This document shows positions 5,284 to 12,491 of a stretch of 13,077 nucleotides of DNA, in pieces. A model generated the notes under the pieces. That model saw nothing but the letters and a program-made list of their open reading frames with translations, had not been told where the DNA came from and searched no databases. The stretch covers positions 1 through 13,077 of the forward strand of contig WTCC01000240.1 in the NCBI GenBank assembly GCA_013138755.1, written 5' to 3'. Every line of letters starts with the position of its first letter. Position 1 is the first letter of the stretch. The position numbers and the translations under genes are program-made. The DNA is from Gammaproteobacteria bacterium. GTDB lineage: Bacteria; Pseudomonadota; Gammaproteobacteria; SZUA-229.

Positions 5284-6396
5284 TTAGTCATCATCGACAT
5301 GCAACAGGATCTCAGGCTCACTTTCCATCTGATGGATGGCGGCTGTTAGGTCAATCTTGTGCGGGTTATCTGTACTCTGTTTTCTCAGTGCAGTATCTAG
5401 TTCGTGTTGTTCCAGCGTGTACCCCTCACCATTTTCATTTTGAATATATGCCGCCCATGGTACGAATTTTGTAAGTGGGAATAGTTGTCCTGCTGATGGA
5501 GATATGTCGATGTGGATACCGGAAATGAAGATCACTTTTTTCCTGCGGTAAGATTTTTCTTTTACGATTGTTCTGAACGTGCGGTCAAACTCTACTTGTG
5601 AATTTACTTTAGCAGCGGTTAGAGCTGGTGAATGACTGCGGAGTATTTCAGGCATAGCTTTAATCAGATTGCGATTTAGAATTCCGCTTGCCACTGTGTC
5701 ATCGGTTACGCGTTTGAAGTGAAACAGGTCGGCAAATAAGAATTGGTTGATAGGCGTTTTTGTGTCTGGCCAATTTTCCCCGATGCGTTTGATTAGTTGA
5801 TCAGAGGCAATAAACGATTTGGCTGTGCTGTAGGAATGTACTACATTGAGGTCACTAACAATCTGTGGCATGTTGAGAAACATTCCCTCATTTCTATCTT
5901 GATTTAATAACTGATTGTCGATGGTGACAACTTTTCTCTCTTTTTCTCTATCAAGTGATATCTGTTGGCAGGTGAAATCGTATTCTTCTTTATACCAGTC
6001 GAGTACGCCACATAAGGCGCCACAGTCTGTCGATAATTCATGATTCTCAGTTTGTAAGCGGCGATAAACGCCAAATTTCTTGTTTTCAGGATTGTAACCA
6101 ACATGACTAGCCTGAATGATGACCACATCTTTGCCGTGATCAGAGTGCGGGCCGTGGCGGTCGGTGGCCACTACACCGCCAACGCGTCCATGGTTGAAAG
6201 GGAAAGTGCCAAAATGTTTGGCGAGTAATATTATCGGATAACCCTGATTTTCATCTGAGCAGAAAGCACGTGAAGGCATAATGTCATTAGGTTTCATGCC
6301 GAGTGATAGGCAGAAGTTAAATAAGCGCGGTGCGAAATCACTGTAGCGCATGGCAACAGTATCGACTTTAAAATTGGATGTGTTGTATTCAGGCAT
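5284..6396 (-). CDS. Probable LCIB/LCIC-family (theta-class) carbonic anhydrase
   Basis: This 370-aa protein has the ordered metal-site motifs of the limiting-CO2-inducible B/C family: Cys46 in R-A-F-C-S-D-E (43-49), His98 in Q-A-S-H-V-G-Y (95-101) and Cys125 in S-T-D-C-G-A-L-C-G (122-130). In that family Cys, His and Cys bind zinc, and a nearby Asp (here Asp48) and Arg assist hydration of CO2. Algal members have C-R-D-E where this protein has C-S-D-E, so Arg43 may stand in. The last ~150 residues lie beyond the catalytic core and I cannot assign them. No signal peptide or membrane segment is visible, so it should be cytoplasmic. Met16 is an alternative start; neither has a strong ribosome binding site. 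It lies 2.2 kb from cbbO, fitting a role in bicarbonate/CO2 balance for RuBisCO. It could have lost activity or act as a sensor. Confidence 0.7.
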   Translation of the reverse strand: MPEYNTSNFKVDTVAMRYSDFAPRLFNFCLSLGMKPNDIMPSRAFCSDENQGYPIILLAKHFGTFPFNHGRVGGVVATDRHGPHSDHGKDVVIIQASHVGYNPENKKFGVYRRLQTENHELSTDCGALCGVLDWYKEEYDFTCQQISLDREKERKVVTIDNQLLNQDRNEGMFLNMPQIVSDLNVVHSYSTAKSFIASDQLIKRIGENWPDTKTPINQFLFADLFHFKRVTDDTVASGILNRNLIKAMPEILRSHSPALTAAKVNSQVEFDRTFRTIVKEKSYRRKKVIFISGIHIDISPSAGQLFPLTKFVPWAAYIQNENGEGYTLEQHELDTALRKQSTDNPHKIDLTAAIHQMESEPEILLHVDDD

Positions 6397-6518
6397 GGTC
6401 TATGTGGTGTGCTTTTGTTATTGCAGTGAAATAAGTCATAAAATTTACTCTATAAAGAAGTTAAGCACAAAACATTGTTAGAGTCTTCTGTAAATAAATT
6501 TCAAGAGTTAAGTTATCG

Positions 6519-6764
6519 ATGTCTGATTGGAAAAGTATGCTGGATATTGCCGTTTCAGGAAATGTACCTGAAGATAAGCTCGCACCTTATATAAATTTCT
6601 TATCATTGCCGATGGTTAGCCGATGGCACGATAAAAGCATCTACATCGATTGGCAAGCAACAGCTGAAGCACATCAGGGAAGTGGGGTGGTGTTTGGCGG
6701 ATATATTTCTGCGCTAGCTGATTATGCAGCAGGTTCAGCAATGTTAACTATTCTGGAAGAGTGA
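6519..6764 (+). pseudogene. Hotdog-fold thioesterase (PaaI-like), N-terminal half
   Basis: Residues 52-79 carry the PaaI/YbgC-type hotdog signature: H-Q-G-S-G-V-V-F-G-G-Y-I-S-A-L-A-D-Y-A-A-G-S-A-M, the central helix with its preceding catalytic loop. Family members hydrolyse acyl-CoA or acyl-carrier-protein thioesters. The frame stops at TGA (6762-6764) just after this helix, before the beta strands that complete the fold. Those strands continue in another frame from 6761 (F-F-T-K-K-L-E-I-E-F-K-C-P-I). One extra base near 6761-6764 would join the two, so this looks like a one-base frameshift. A GTGA overlap with the next frame also exists, but half a hotdog fold is unlikely to work alone. It starts 122 bp from the divergent carbonic anhydrase gene. 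Confidence 0.65.
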
Positions 6765-7252
6765 GACGTTTTTTTACTAAGAAGCTAGAGATAGAGTTTA
6801 AGTGTCCCATCCGATCAGAGAAAATTGTTATACAAGCCGAAGTGGTTAAACGTGAGGGCATTAACGTTGTGGTGTCTCCGGCAGGCGGGCATTGTGTATT
6901 ACTCAATGTTGAGAAATACATGGATGTGGCTTTGTATAAAAATCCAGTGACGACTTTTACGGCGCACCTTTATGCCAAAACTGGCATCCGGGGTGGTATA
7001 CATCTTAGCGGGATGGTGAAAGAGTATTGCAAAATATTTTATGTGCGATTTGCGTTACCACTATGTATATCAGACAAAACTGTTGATGAAATCATTGTCG
7101 CGTTTGTCGATGTGCTTATTAATCTTCCTGTATTATCTGATATGGAAAAAACATCGTCTCTACCAGGGCTTGCGGGTATGCTAAATGCTCGATACGAACC
7201 GATTCCGGTATGCACAGAATCTGAAGATATTAAGACTGAAGTTCTGGTTTAA
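6761..7252 (+). pseudogene. Chimeric remnant: thioesterase strands joined to a tryptophanase-like C-terminus
   Basis: Residues 4-30 continue the hotdog thioesterase of the preceding frame. From about residue 33 the sequence matches the C-terminal third of tryptophanase/tyrosine phenol-lyase (PLP beta-eliminating lyases). G-I-x-V-V-x-x-P-A-G-G-H is at 33-44, then x-L-Y-x-x-x-G-I-R-G at 70-79, V-R-F-A-L-P at 95-100, a helix through I-I-V-A-F-V-D-V-L, and A-R-Y-E-P-I near 143-148. In tryptophanases these elements occur in this order. The lyase's N-terminal two thirds, with the PLP lysine, are absent, so no lyase activity is possible. A deletion joining a thioesterase gene to a lyase gene explains it best. 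The GTG start overlaps the upstream stop. It is followed 36 bp later by the phosphopantetheinyl transferase gene. Confidence 0.6.
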
Positions 7253-7288
7253 TATTAACTATTTTTAGTAAATAAGATATTAATAGAA

Positions 7289-8080
7289 ATGCAATGCGGT
7301 ATTATTAACTGCATGAGTAGCGATTATATCGAAAAAAATTTACTATCAAGTCTGCAATCAGAATTTCATGTCTGGTACTGTTGTCCTGATGAGGTAACAG
7401 ATAAAAATATACTTGATGAATATCATTCGATATTGTCAACAGAAGAGTGCGATAAATTTAAGCGTTTCCATTTCGATAAAGATCGACATAGTTATCTGAT
7501 ATCCCATGCTCTAGTTAGAAAAGTATTGTCGTCGTACTGCAATGTTAAGCCGGATGCATGGAGCTTTACAGGCAATCAGCATGGAAAACCGAATATCTCA
7601 CCTGAAATAAAATGCCCGGCGCTTAAATTTAATCTTAGTCATGCGGATGGCATGAGTGTCGTCGTCGTTTCCTTAGATAATGACTGTGGTATTGATGTAG
7701 AGAATACTCAGCGAAAGAGTAGGGCCTCTGCAGTTGCCGAGCGAATGTTTGCTCCTGCAGAGGTTGCAGCCATGCAATCAGGCAACGATAGTGAAGTTCA
7801 GCGTAAGTTTTTTGAATTTTGGACGCTACGTGAAGCTTATGTTAAGGCAATAGGTACTGGGCTTGGGGGTTCGTCTAAAGAATTTTATTTTACTGTTGGG
7901 GGGCAGGAGAGAGGGGAGCAAAGAATGTCAAAGATTCACTTTGTTCCGGATGATAGTGAACGATCATCAGCATGGCAATTCATATTGTTAAATCTCTCAT
8001 CGGAGCACATCTCTGCAGTTGCACTCAAAGTGGAGAGTATTAGAGAAAAAATGTTAGTGAGCTACAAATTTACACCTTAA
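7289..8080 (+). CDS. 4'-phosphopantetheinyl transferase, Sfp type
   Basis: The enzyme moves phosphopantetheine from CoA to a serine of acyl or peptidyl carrier proteins. The Sfp/HetI motifs are present: K-F-N-L-S-H-A-D (113-120), G-I-D-V-E (134-138, with Mg-binding Asp136 and Glu138), and F-W-T-L-R-E-A-Y-V-K-A-I-G (177-189, with Glu182 and Lys186). A length of 263 aa is normal for the two-lobed Sfp subgroup rather than the short AcpS type. ATG at 7313 (Met9) is an equally plausible start because neither codon has a clear ribosome binding site. No carrier protein or synthase is in the window. Next to a broken thioesterase-lyase fusion, the gene may be the survivor of a reduced biosynthetic cluster, or it may serve carrier proteins elsewhere. 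Confidence 0.9.
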   Translation: MQCGIINCMSSDYIEKNLLSSLQSEFHVWYCCPDEVTDKNILDEYHSILSTEECDKFKRFHFDKDRHSYLISHALVRKVLSSYCNVKPDAWSFTGNQHGKPNISPEIKCPALKFNLSHADGMSVVVVSLDNDCGIDVENTQRKSRASAVAERMFAPAEVAAMQSGNDSEVQRKFFEFWTLREAYVKAIGTGLGGSSKEFYFTVGGQERGEQRMSKIHFVPDDSERSSAWQFILLNLSSEHISAVALKVESIREKMLVSYKFTP

Positions 8081-8116
8081 TTAAATTAGTAATTAAAGTA
8101 ATCTATACTGATACTA

Positions 8117-8572
8117 ATGACTAATACCGTAACAGAGACTTTTTTTCTGCCTAAAGAAGTTGATCGCAAGTCGTGGCTAGTCCCGGCAGAGATCTATAAT
8201 CTTTTTCACTCTTTGCAGGCGCGAAATCATGTGGGGCATGTATTTGTGCCGATTCGCATAATGCAGTTTATGGCTGTGCTGGATAAAAACGAGATTGTAT
8301 TTGTAGATGGCCAGTCTTATGCGGTGTCTGAAAATAGCAGCGGTGAAAATGAAGGCGGTCGTTTAATATTGATTTCCTGGAAGTTTCCTACGTCACATGA
8401 CCGTGATTCACTCGATGAGCCAATGCCTTGTGAAGTGATTTATTATGATAAGAAAAACAGTGATCTGCAGTTGCGCCTGATCTTGGCATTTAGAGAAGCG
8501 ATGGAATTGATGGATCAGCGTTATCGCGATAAAGAAATACCTGTGCAAGGTGCCCAGATACTTACATTGTAA
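8117..8572 (+). CDS. Conserved-looking protein of unknown function, 151 aa
   Basis: I do not recognise this family. The protein is soluble, without signal peptide or membrane segment, mixed in charge and rich in predicted strands in the middle (M-Q-F-M-A-V-L-D-K-N-E-I-V-F-V-D-G at 49-65; R-L-I-L-I-S-W at 82-88). A C-terminal helix follows (L-R-L-I-L-A-F-R-E-A-M-E-L-M, about 119-132). Codon use is like its neighbours and the frame is open throughout, which argues for a real gene. It lies 36 bp after the phosphopantetheinyl transferase gene on the same strand and ends at a hairpin shared with convergent cbbO, so it is probably last in that operon. A link to carrier proteins or to carbon fixation is possible by position only. 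Confidence 0.7.
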   Translation: MTNTVTETFFLPKEVDRKSWLVPAEIYNLFHSLQARNHVGHVFVPIRIMQFMAVLDKNEIVFVDGQSYAVSENSSGENEGGRLILISWKFPTSHDRDSLDEPMPCEVIYYDKKNSDLQLRLILAFREAMELMDQRYRDKEIPVQGAQILTL

Positions 8573-8596
8573 TTCCCTCTCCTGAGGAGAGGGAAT
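8572..8596. terminator. Bidirectional hairpin between convergent genes
   Basis: ATTCCCTCTCC (8572-8582) pairs perfectly with GGAGAGGGAAT (8586-8596) around TGA. It starts within the stop codon of the 151-aa gene and lies 18 bp from the cbbO stop, so it can serve both. T runs are lacking. Its CCCTCTC/GAGAGGG arms recur in the hairpin at 10996-11016, which suggests a dispersed repeat family. Confidence 0.6.
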
Positions 8597-8614
8597 ATGT
8601 CTTTTGACTCGACT

Positions 8615-10966
8615 CTAACCCGTCAGTGAAGCAAACAAGGTCGGTAGCTTTTCAGGCAGACGATCTACATTATCCACGATCGTATAATTATTCTCACCAA
8701 AGATACGTTTCACATAAGTGTCTGCATGTGGATCCAGCGTCAAACAATACGTTAATACACCCGTGCTATACAATTCTTCAACAGCCTTCTTGGTGTCGTG
8801 ACGTAAATGCTGCGGATCTGTTTCATCGATATCAGCGGGTTCGCCATCAGTAACCAGTAGGATTAACTTGCGTCGTTCCTGTTGCTTCATCAGATGGCTG
8901 CCTGCGTGGCGTAGTGCTGCGCCCATACGTGTTGATAGGCCGCCTTTCATGCCGGCGAGACGCGCTTTTGCTTCATCATCATAATGCTGAGAAAAGTCTT
9001 TGAAACGGTAGTACTGCACATCGTGGCGACCGTCAGAGGCAAAACCATGTAATGCAAAAGGGTCGCCGATGCCATCAATCGCAGTGGATACCAGCGTTGC
9101 TGCTTCACGCGTTAGCTGTAATACAGTCTTATCGGAACCATCCATCGTCTCATTGGTGGATTCAGATAAATCCATCAGCAATACAACGGCAAGGTCACGT
9201 GTTTTTAATATGTTACGCATGGTGATGCGTGGATTAGGCTGTTCACCCATACGAATGGATATCATCGCATCAACGGCTGCATTCAGATCGATTTCATCAC
9301 CGTCTTCCATGTTTCGTTGGCGCTGTACGCCTTGTGGTGTGAGCATATCAATAATCTGTTTGATACGATGTGCCACCGGACGATATTCGGTAAGAATATC
9401 GTGGATGTCTTCAGGGTTACCCATCGGTGAGCGACGCTCGTATACGGTTGCCCAGTCTGGACGGTGCAACTGAATCTGGTAATCCCATTCCTGATAATGA
9501 TAAGGATCAGATACCGGTTCTTTACCCCACATATCATTGAAGCTGGCCTGATCATCGGTCAAGTCGTCTTCGTAGGGGCGCATGGTATCGCTGCAAGTCC
9601 AGATTTCCTGTGCATCATCACCTGCCAGTTCGCAATCGACTTCGTGAGCCATCATTAGTGCGCTAACCTCGCGACGTACCTGTCTCTGACTTGCCGGTAC
9701 ATAATCAAACTCAACGTCTGCATCTAATTCTTCAAATTCCCATATGAAACGGTTATCGTCACGATAAGGAATACGTATTCGCTCTAAAATACGTAGACTG
9801 GGCACTGCTTTGCGAGACTGGAATAAATGAAAGACTTCTAAGCCCATGTCCCAGCAAAATTGATTATTATCCTGATTGCCTTCTATTTCTGCATGGAACT
9901 TAACCGCAAAAGCATTTAGTTCTTCATCGTTTGAACTTTCATTACTATCTAGTAGCATTAAGGAGAAGTGTTCGATAACTGGCATTGTTGCATGGTCAAT
10001 CTTTTCTTCAGATTCCAGTACTAATAATGAGCGCCATAATTTAAATAATCCTGGAAAGTCTTTCATGGCTTTATATTCGATTCGGGCGTCTTCGATTAAG
10101 CCGATAAAAAACATTTGTGCAGGGCTTAATGCTTCAGCTGAAATAGATGAAGTCGAATAACACATGTGTGAAGCCATATGTGCTGCAGTCGCACGGTATA
10201 GTTCCAGGCCTGGAATTTTTCCGCCTTCAGGACCTACGTCATCGACGGCATCAGGCATGTGCAATACTCGATGTTCGATGAATGGCCTAAAGTCATCAAA
10301 GTCTGCACCGGTAGGGCGGATGAAAAAATCACGGCCCCATAAAGCACGCAGATAAAAGTTTAGTTTACGTTGTACTTTGTTAAACAGAATACCGGCACGC
10401 TCTTTTTGAAACATCGCTTTTGAATCAGCGGATTCAAGATTGAAGTAAGAGGTTAAGTTATTAAAGTCGCGACGATAAGCCTGTGCACCAAAATTCGCCC
10501 AGCGACGCAAACCACTTAAAGTTAGTTTGCCGAGTAACTCATCAATGTGATTGAGCATCGGGCGTAAACCGCGTGCTGCAGTAGATGCTAATTGATGAAT
10601 GAATAAAAGATAACCGCGGAATAATTCTGCATCACCTAAATTACGTGCTGCAGTTGGCAGGCTAGCTAGCAATAATGAAATCACTTCACCAGAGGTCATG
10701 GAAGACAATTTCATGGCTGCGGTAACGCAATCCAGAATAACGTCCTCACCAACTTCTTTGACCACTAAGGGGATTTCTTCAATATAGGTAATTACGACAT
10801 CGCCGCCTCTACCTAGGTTGTGCAAAGATACTGCACCGTCCATGTAAGTTTGCAGGCCGGTTGGTGACATGATGCGGGCAGCATCATGAAATGTGCTTTC
10901 TAGAATATCGCGTATCTCAGGTACGTTTTCTAGAAATTCTTCGTAATCTTCGAGTTTTATAGACAT
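8615..10966 (-). CDS. cbbO: RuBisCO activase subunit CbbO (von Willebrand A protein)
   Basis: CbbO is the adaptor of the CbbQO-type RuBisCO activase: one copy binds a CbbQ hexamer and docks on RuBisCO so that inhibitory sugar phosphates are released. The 783-aa length is typical. Residues ~590-780 form a von Willebrand A domain with a full metal-ion-dependent adhesion site: D-L-S-E-S (Asp599, Ser601, Ser603), Thr679 in L-S-T-R, and Asp707 in V-T-D-G-E-P. The N-terminal ~580 residues are the helical CbbO/NorD-like region. Related NorD proteins exist, but downstream of cbbLS and cbbQ the CbbO call is safe. It is the last gene of the cbb cluster, 109 bp after cbbQ, with a repeat element in the gap. 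The ribosome binding site is weak. Confidence 0.93.
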   Translation of the reverse strand: MSIKLEDYEEFLENVPEIRDILESTFHDAARIMSPTGLQTYMDGAVSLHNLGRGGDVVITYIEEIPLVVKEVGEDVILDCVTAAMKLSSMTSGEVISLLLASLPTAARNLGDAELFRGYLLFIHQLASTAARGLRPMLNHIDELLGKLTLSGLRRWANFGAQAYRRDFNNLTSYFNLESADSKAMFQKERAGILFNKVQRKLNFYLRALWGRDFFIRPTGADFDDFRPFIEHRVLHMPDAVDDVGPEGGKIPGLELYRATAAHMASHMCYSTSSISAEALSPAQMFFIGLIEDARIEYKAMKDFPGLFKLWRSLLVLESEEKIDHATMPVIEHFSLMLLDSNESSNDEELNAFAVKFHAEIEGNQDNNQFCWDMGLEVFHLFQSRKAVPSLRILERIRIPYRDDNRFIWEFEELDADVEFDYVPASQRQVRREVSALMMAHEVDCELAGDDAQEIWTCSDTMRPYEDDLTDDQASFNDMWGKEPVSDPYHYQEWDYQIQLHRPDWATVYERRSPMGNPEDIHDILTEYRPVAHRIKQIIDMLTPQGVQRQRNMEDGDEIDLNAAVDAMISIRMGEQPNPRITMRNILKTRDLAVVLLMDLSESTNETMDGSDKTVLQLTREAATLVSTAIDGIGDPFALHGFASDGRHDVQYYRFKDFSQHYDDEAKARLAGMKGGLSTRMGAALRHAGSHLMKQQERRKLILLVTDGEPADIDETDPQHLRHDTKKAVEELYSTGVLTYCLTLDPHADTYVKRIFGENNYTIVDNVDRLPEKLPTLFASLTG

Positions 10967-10995
10967 ATATAACTAATCTCTTACTCAGTTTCGTT

Positions 10996-11016
10996 CCCTC
11001 TCTCTTTGGGAGAGGG
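10996..11016. repeat. GAGAGGG-type hairpin in the cbbQ-cbbO gap
   Basis: CCCTCTCTC (10996-11004) pairs with GGGAGAGGG (11008-11016), with one T-G pair and a TTT loop. On the plus strand five T follow soon after; on the cbb transcript it is a stem without a U tract. It resembles short palindromes scattered in gammaproteobacterial genomes. It could temper cbbO expression or stabilise the cbbQ message. Confidence 0.5.
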
Positions 11017-11041
11017 CGTTTTTAAGATACCCTCATCCCAG

Positions 11042-11061
11042 CTTTCTCCCAGAGGAGAAGG
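11042..11061. repeat. Second hairpin of the cbbQ-cbbO repeat element
   Basis: CTTTCTCC (11042-11049) pairs with GGAGAAGG (11054-11061), one T-G pair, loop CAGA. With the CCCTCATCCCAG string just before it, this looks like a widespread gammaproteobacterial intergenic repeat (CCCTCATCCC...CTTCTCCC...GGGAGAAGG), as I recall it. It begins 15 bp after the cbbQ stop codon on the transcript. Confidence 0.5.
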
Positions 11062-11075
11062 AGCTTGTGCTGTAT

Positions 11076-11891
11076 TTAGCCGAAGAACGTTTGTACTGCA
11101 GCGTTTAAGGTGTCGCGCATATCCGGATCATCAGTTAACGGCGTAACCATTGTCATCATACAAGCCGATTGAGGTTCAACACCTTTGCTGATGAGTTGTC
11201 CTGCGTATACTAATAAACGTGTAGAGATGCCTTCGTCCAGGCCGTGACCTTTAAGGTTACGTGCACGATGTGAAATCTGTACTAACTTTTCAGCGGTTTC
11301 TTTATCAACACCAGACTCTTTGACAACAATCGCAACTTCGATGGTTTCTTCAGGGTAATCAAAATCCAAAGCACCAAAACGTTGTTTGGTTGATTGTTTA
11401 AGGTCTTTCATCAAACTTTGGTAGCCCGGGTTATAAGAAATAACTAATTGGAAATCAGCGTGTGCTTCTACCAGTTCGCCTTTTTTATCTAATGGTAAAG
11501 AACGACGATGGTCAGTTAATGGATGTATTACAACGGTAGTATCTTGGCGTGCTTCCACTACTTCGTCGAGGTAACAGATAGCACCGATACGCGCTGCCGT
11601 TGTAAGTGGACCGTCTTGCCATTTAGTACCATCTGCGTCTAATAAGAAGCGACCTACTAAATCAGAAGCAGTCATATCTTCGTTACAAGCGACAGTAATT
11701 AAAGGACGACCTAGTTTGTAAGCCATGTGTTCAACAAATCGTGATTTACCACAACCGGTTGGACCTTTAAGCATCATAGGCATGCGAGCGTTATAAGCCG
11801 CTTCATACAAGGCAATCTCATCACCGACTGATTCGTAATACGGCTCGTCTTTAATTATGTATTGTTGTGGATCTACTGTGTTTTCTGACAT
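11076..11891 (-). CDS. cbbQ: RuBisCO activase AAA+ ATPase CbbQ
   Basis: CbbQ is a MoxR-group AAA+ ATPase that forms hexamers and, with CbbO, remodels RuBisCO to free inhibited active sites. Readable motifs are Walker A G-P-T-G-C-G-K-S (43-50), Walker B I-C-Y-L-D-E (105-110), the S-Y-N-P-G sensor-like stretch (152-156) and S-T-K-Q-R-F (167-172) with a likely arginine finger at Arg171. Residues ~190-271 match the CbbQ/NirQ/NorQ C-terminal domain. NirQ and NorQ are close relatives, but the RuBisCO genes upstream decide for CbbQ. The 271-aa length is normal. AAGGTG, five bases before the ATG on the minus strand, supports the start. Confidence 0.95.
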   Translation of the reverse strand: MSENTVDPQQYIIKDEPYYESVGDEIALYEAAYNARMPMMLKGPTGCGKSRFVEHMAYKLGRPLITVACNEDMTASDLVGRFLLDADGTKWQDGPLTTAARIGAICYLDEVVEARQDTTVVIHPLTDHRRSLPLDKKGELVEAHADFQLVISYNPGYQSLMKDLKQSTKQRFGALDFDYPEETIEVAIVVKESGVDKETAEKLVQISHRARNLKGHGLDEGISTRLLVYAGQLISKGVEPQSACMMTMVTPLTDDPDMRDTLNAAVQTFFG

Positions 11892-11925
11892 GACACACCT
11901 TTTTTATGGTTTGTAGTTTTCTTAA

Positions 11926-11962
11926 GAAGCCCGATTACGATTATAAATTATAGTCAGGCTTC
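11926..11962 (-). promoter_or_regulatory. Hairpin in the leader of cbbQ
   Basis: GAAGCCCGA (11926-11934) pairs with TCAGGCTTC (11954-11962), with one wobble pair in RNA form, and the AT-rich inside can extend the stem. It lies between the stop of the 103-aa gene and the cbbQ start. No U tract follows, so it is more likely an RNA processing or stability element than a terminator. Confidence 0.4.
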
Positions 11963-11996
11963 CAGTTTAATTTAGTCTGGACAATCTTGAACCAGC

Positions 11997-12308
11997 TTAT
12001 GATTCGTCGTCCGTTTCGAACTCGCCACTCCATCCGGCAGCGCGCGCGACCTCTAATGCTTTATTGTGAATCTCTTGATGACGTTTAAATAAATCTTCAG
12101 GTAAATGGCTGACTAAGCAACCATATTTATCCCATTCGTTATTTACTTTTTCCAGCAAACCATCAATGCCAGCATAGTTCCAGCCTTCGCATGTTTCAGC
12201 ATCGTCTATAAGGCCAAAAACTTTTGCGTCGCGTATTACTTTACCAATGGAGGTCATGCCACCATTAACTTCGTTATCTATACCAACATAGGTTTTCTGT
12301 CTTGACAT
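11997..12308 (-). CDS. Small protein of unknown function between cbbS and cbbQ, 103 aa
   Basis: I do not recognise a named family. The protein is small, soluble and acidic at the C-terminus (E-F-E-T-D-D-E-S). It begins with a basic-polar stretch, then V-G-I-D-N-E-V-N-G-G-M-T-S-I-G-K-V-I-R-D-A-K-V-F-G (8-32). Later come several aromatic residues (Trp43, Tyr45, Trp59, Tyr62, Trp93) and probable helices at 48-62 and 71-91. It has neither a CbbX-like ATPase motif nor a CcmM-like repeat. Its place, after the cbbLS terminator and 105 bp before cbbQ on the same strand, suggests co-expression with the activase and perhaps a role with RuBisCO or CbbQO. That is inferred from position alone. No clear ribosome binding site is seen. 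Confidence 0.72.
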   Translation of the reverse strand: MSRQKTYVGIDNEVNGGMTSIGKVIRDAKVFGLIDDAETCEGWNYAGIDGLLEKVNNEWDKYGCLVSHLPEDLFKRHQEIHNKALEVARAAGWSGEFETDDES

Positions 12309-12335
12309 AATATTTTTCTATCTTAATAGGTTTAT

Positions 12336-12425
12336 GCTTTTTTCATGTTGCCTTAAATCAATATAATGCATCAATATTTTATATATTAATGCTCTAATGT
12401 CGGCATAAAGCAACATGAAAAAAGC
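12336..12425. repeat. Perfect 16-bp inverted repeat with AT-rich 58-bp centre
   Basis: GCTTTTTTCATGTTGC (12336-12351) is the exact reverse complement of 12410-12425. The right arm overlaps the T tract and first stem bases of the cbbS terminator, so arm-to-arm pairing and the terminator hairpin compete. The centre is very AT-rich and could hold the promoter of the 103-aa gene and cbbQO. Confidence 0.7.
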
Positions 12426-12453
12426 CCCTGTCTGCAATGCAGAGCAGGGGCTT
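12418..12453 (-). terminator. Strong Rho-independent terminator of cbbLS
   Basis: On the cbb transcript AAGCCCCTG pairs with CAGGGGCTT (12445-12453 with 12422-12430). An inner stem TCTGC/GCAGA closes a 3-nt loop with one bulged base. Six T follow (12418-12423 read on the minus strand). It lies 38 bp after the cbbS stop and should make cbbLS message far more abundant than the activase message. Confidence 0.88.
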
Positions 12454-12491
12454 CTGCTTGTGTTACAAGCGGGTTTTACCTAAGGCCATTC

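Noticed and set aside
9069..9473. Plus-strand frame of 134 codons opposite cbbO
   Set aside because: Antisense shadow of the cbbO coding sequence; serine- and arginine-rich translation and no ribosome binding site.
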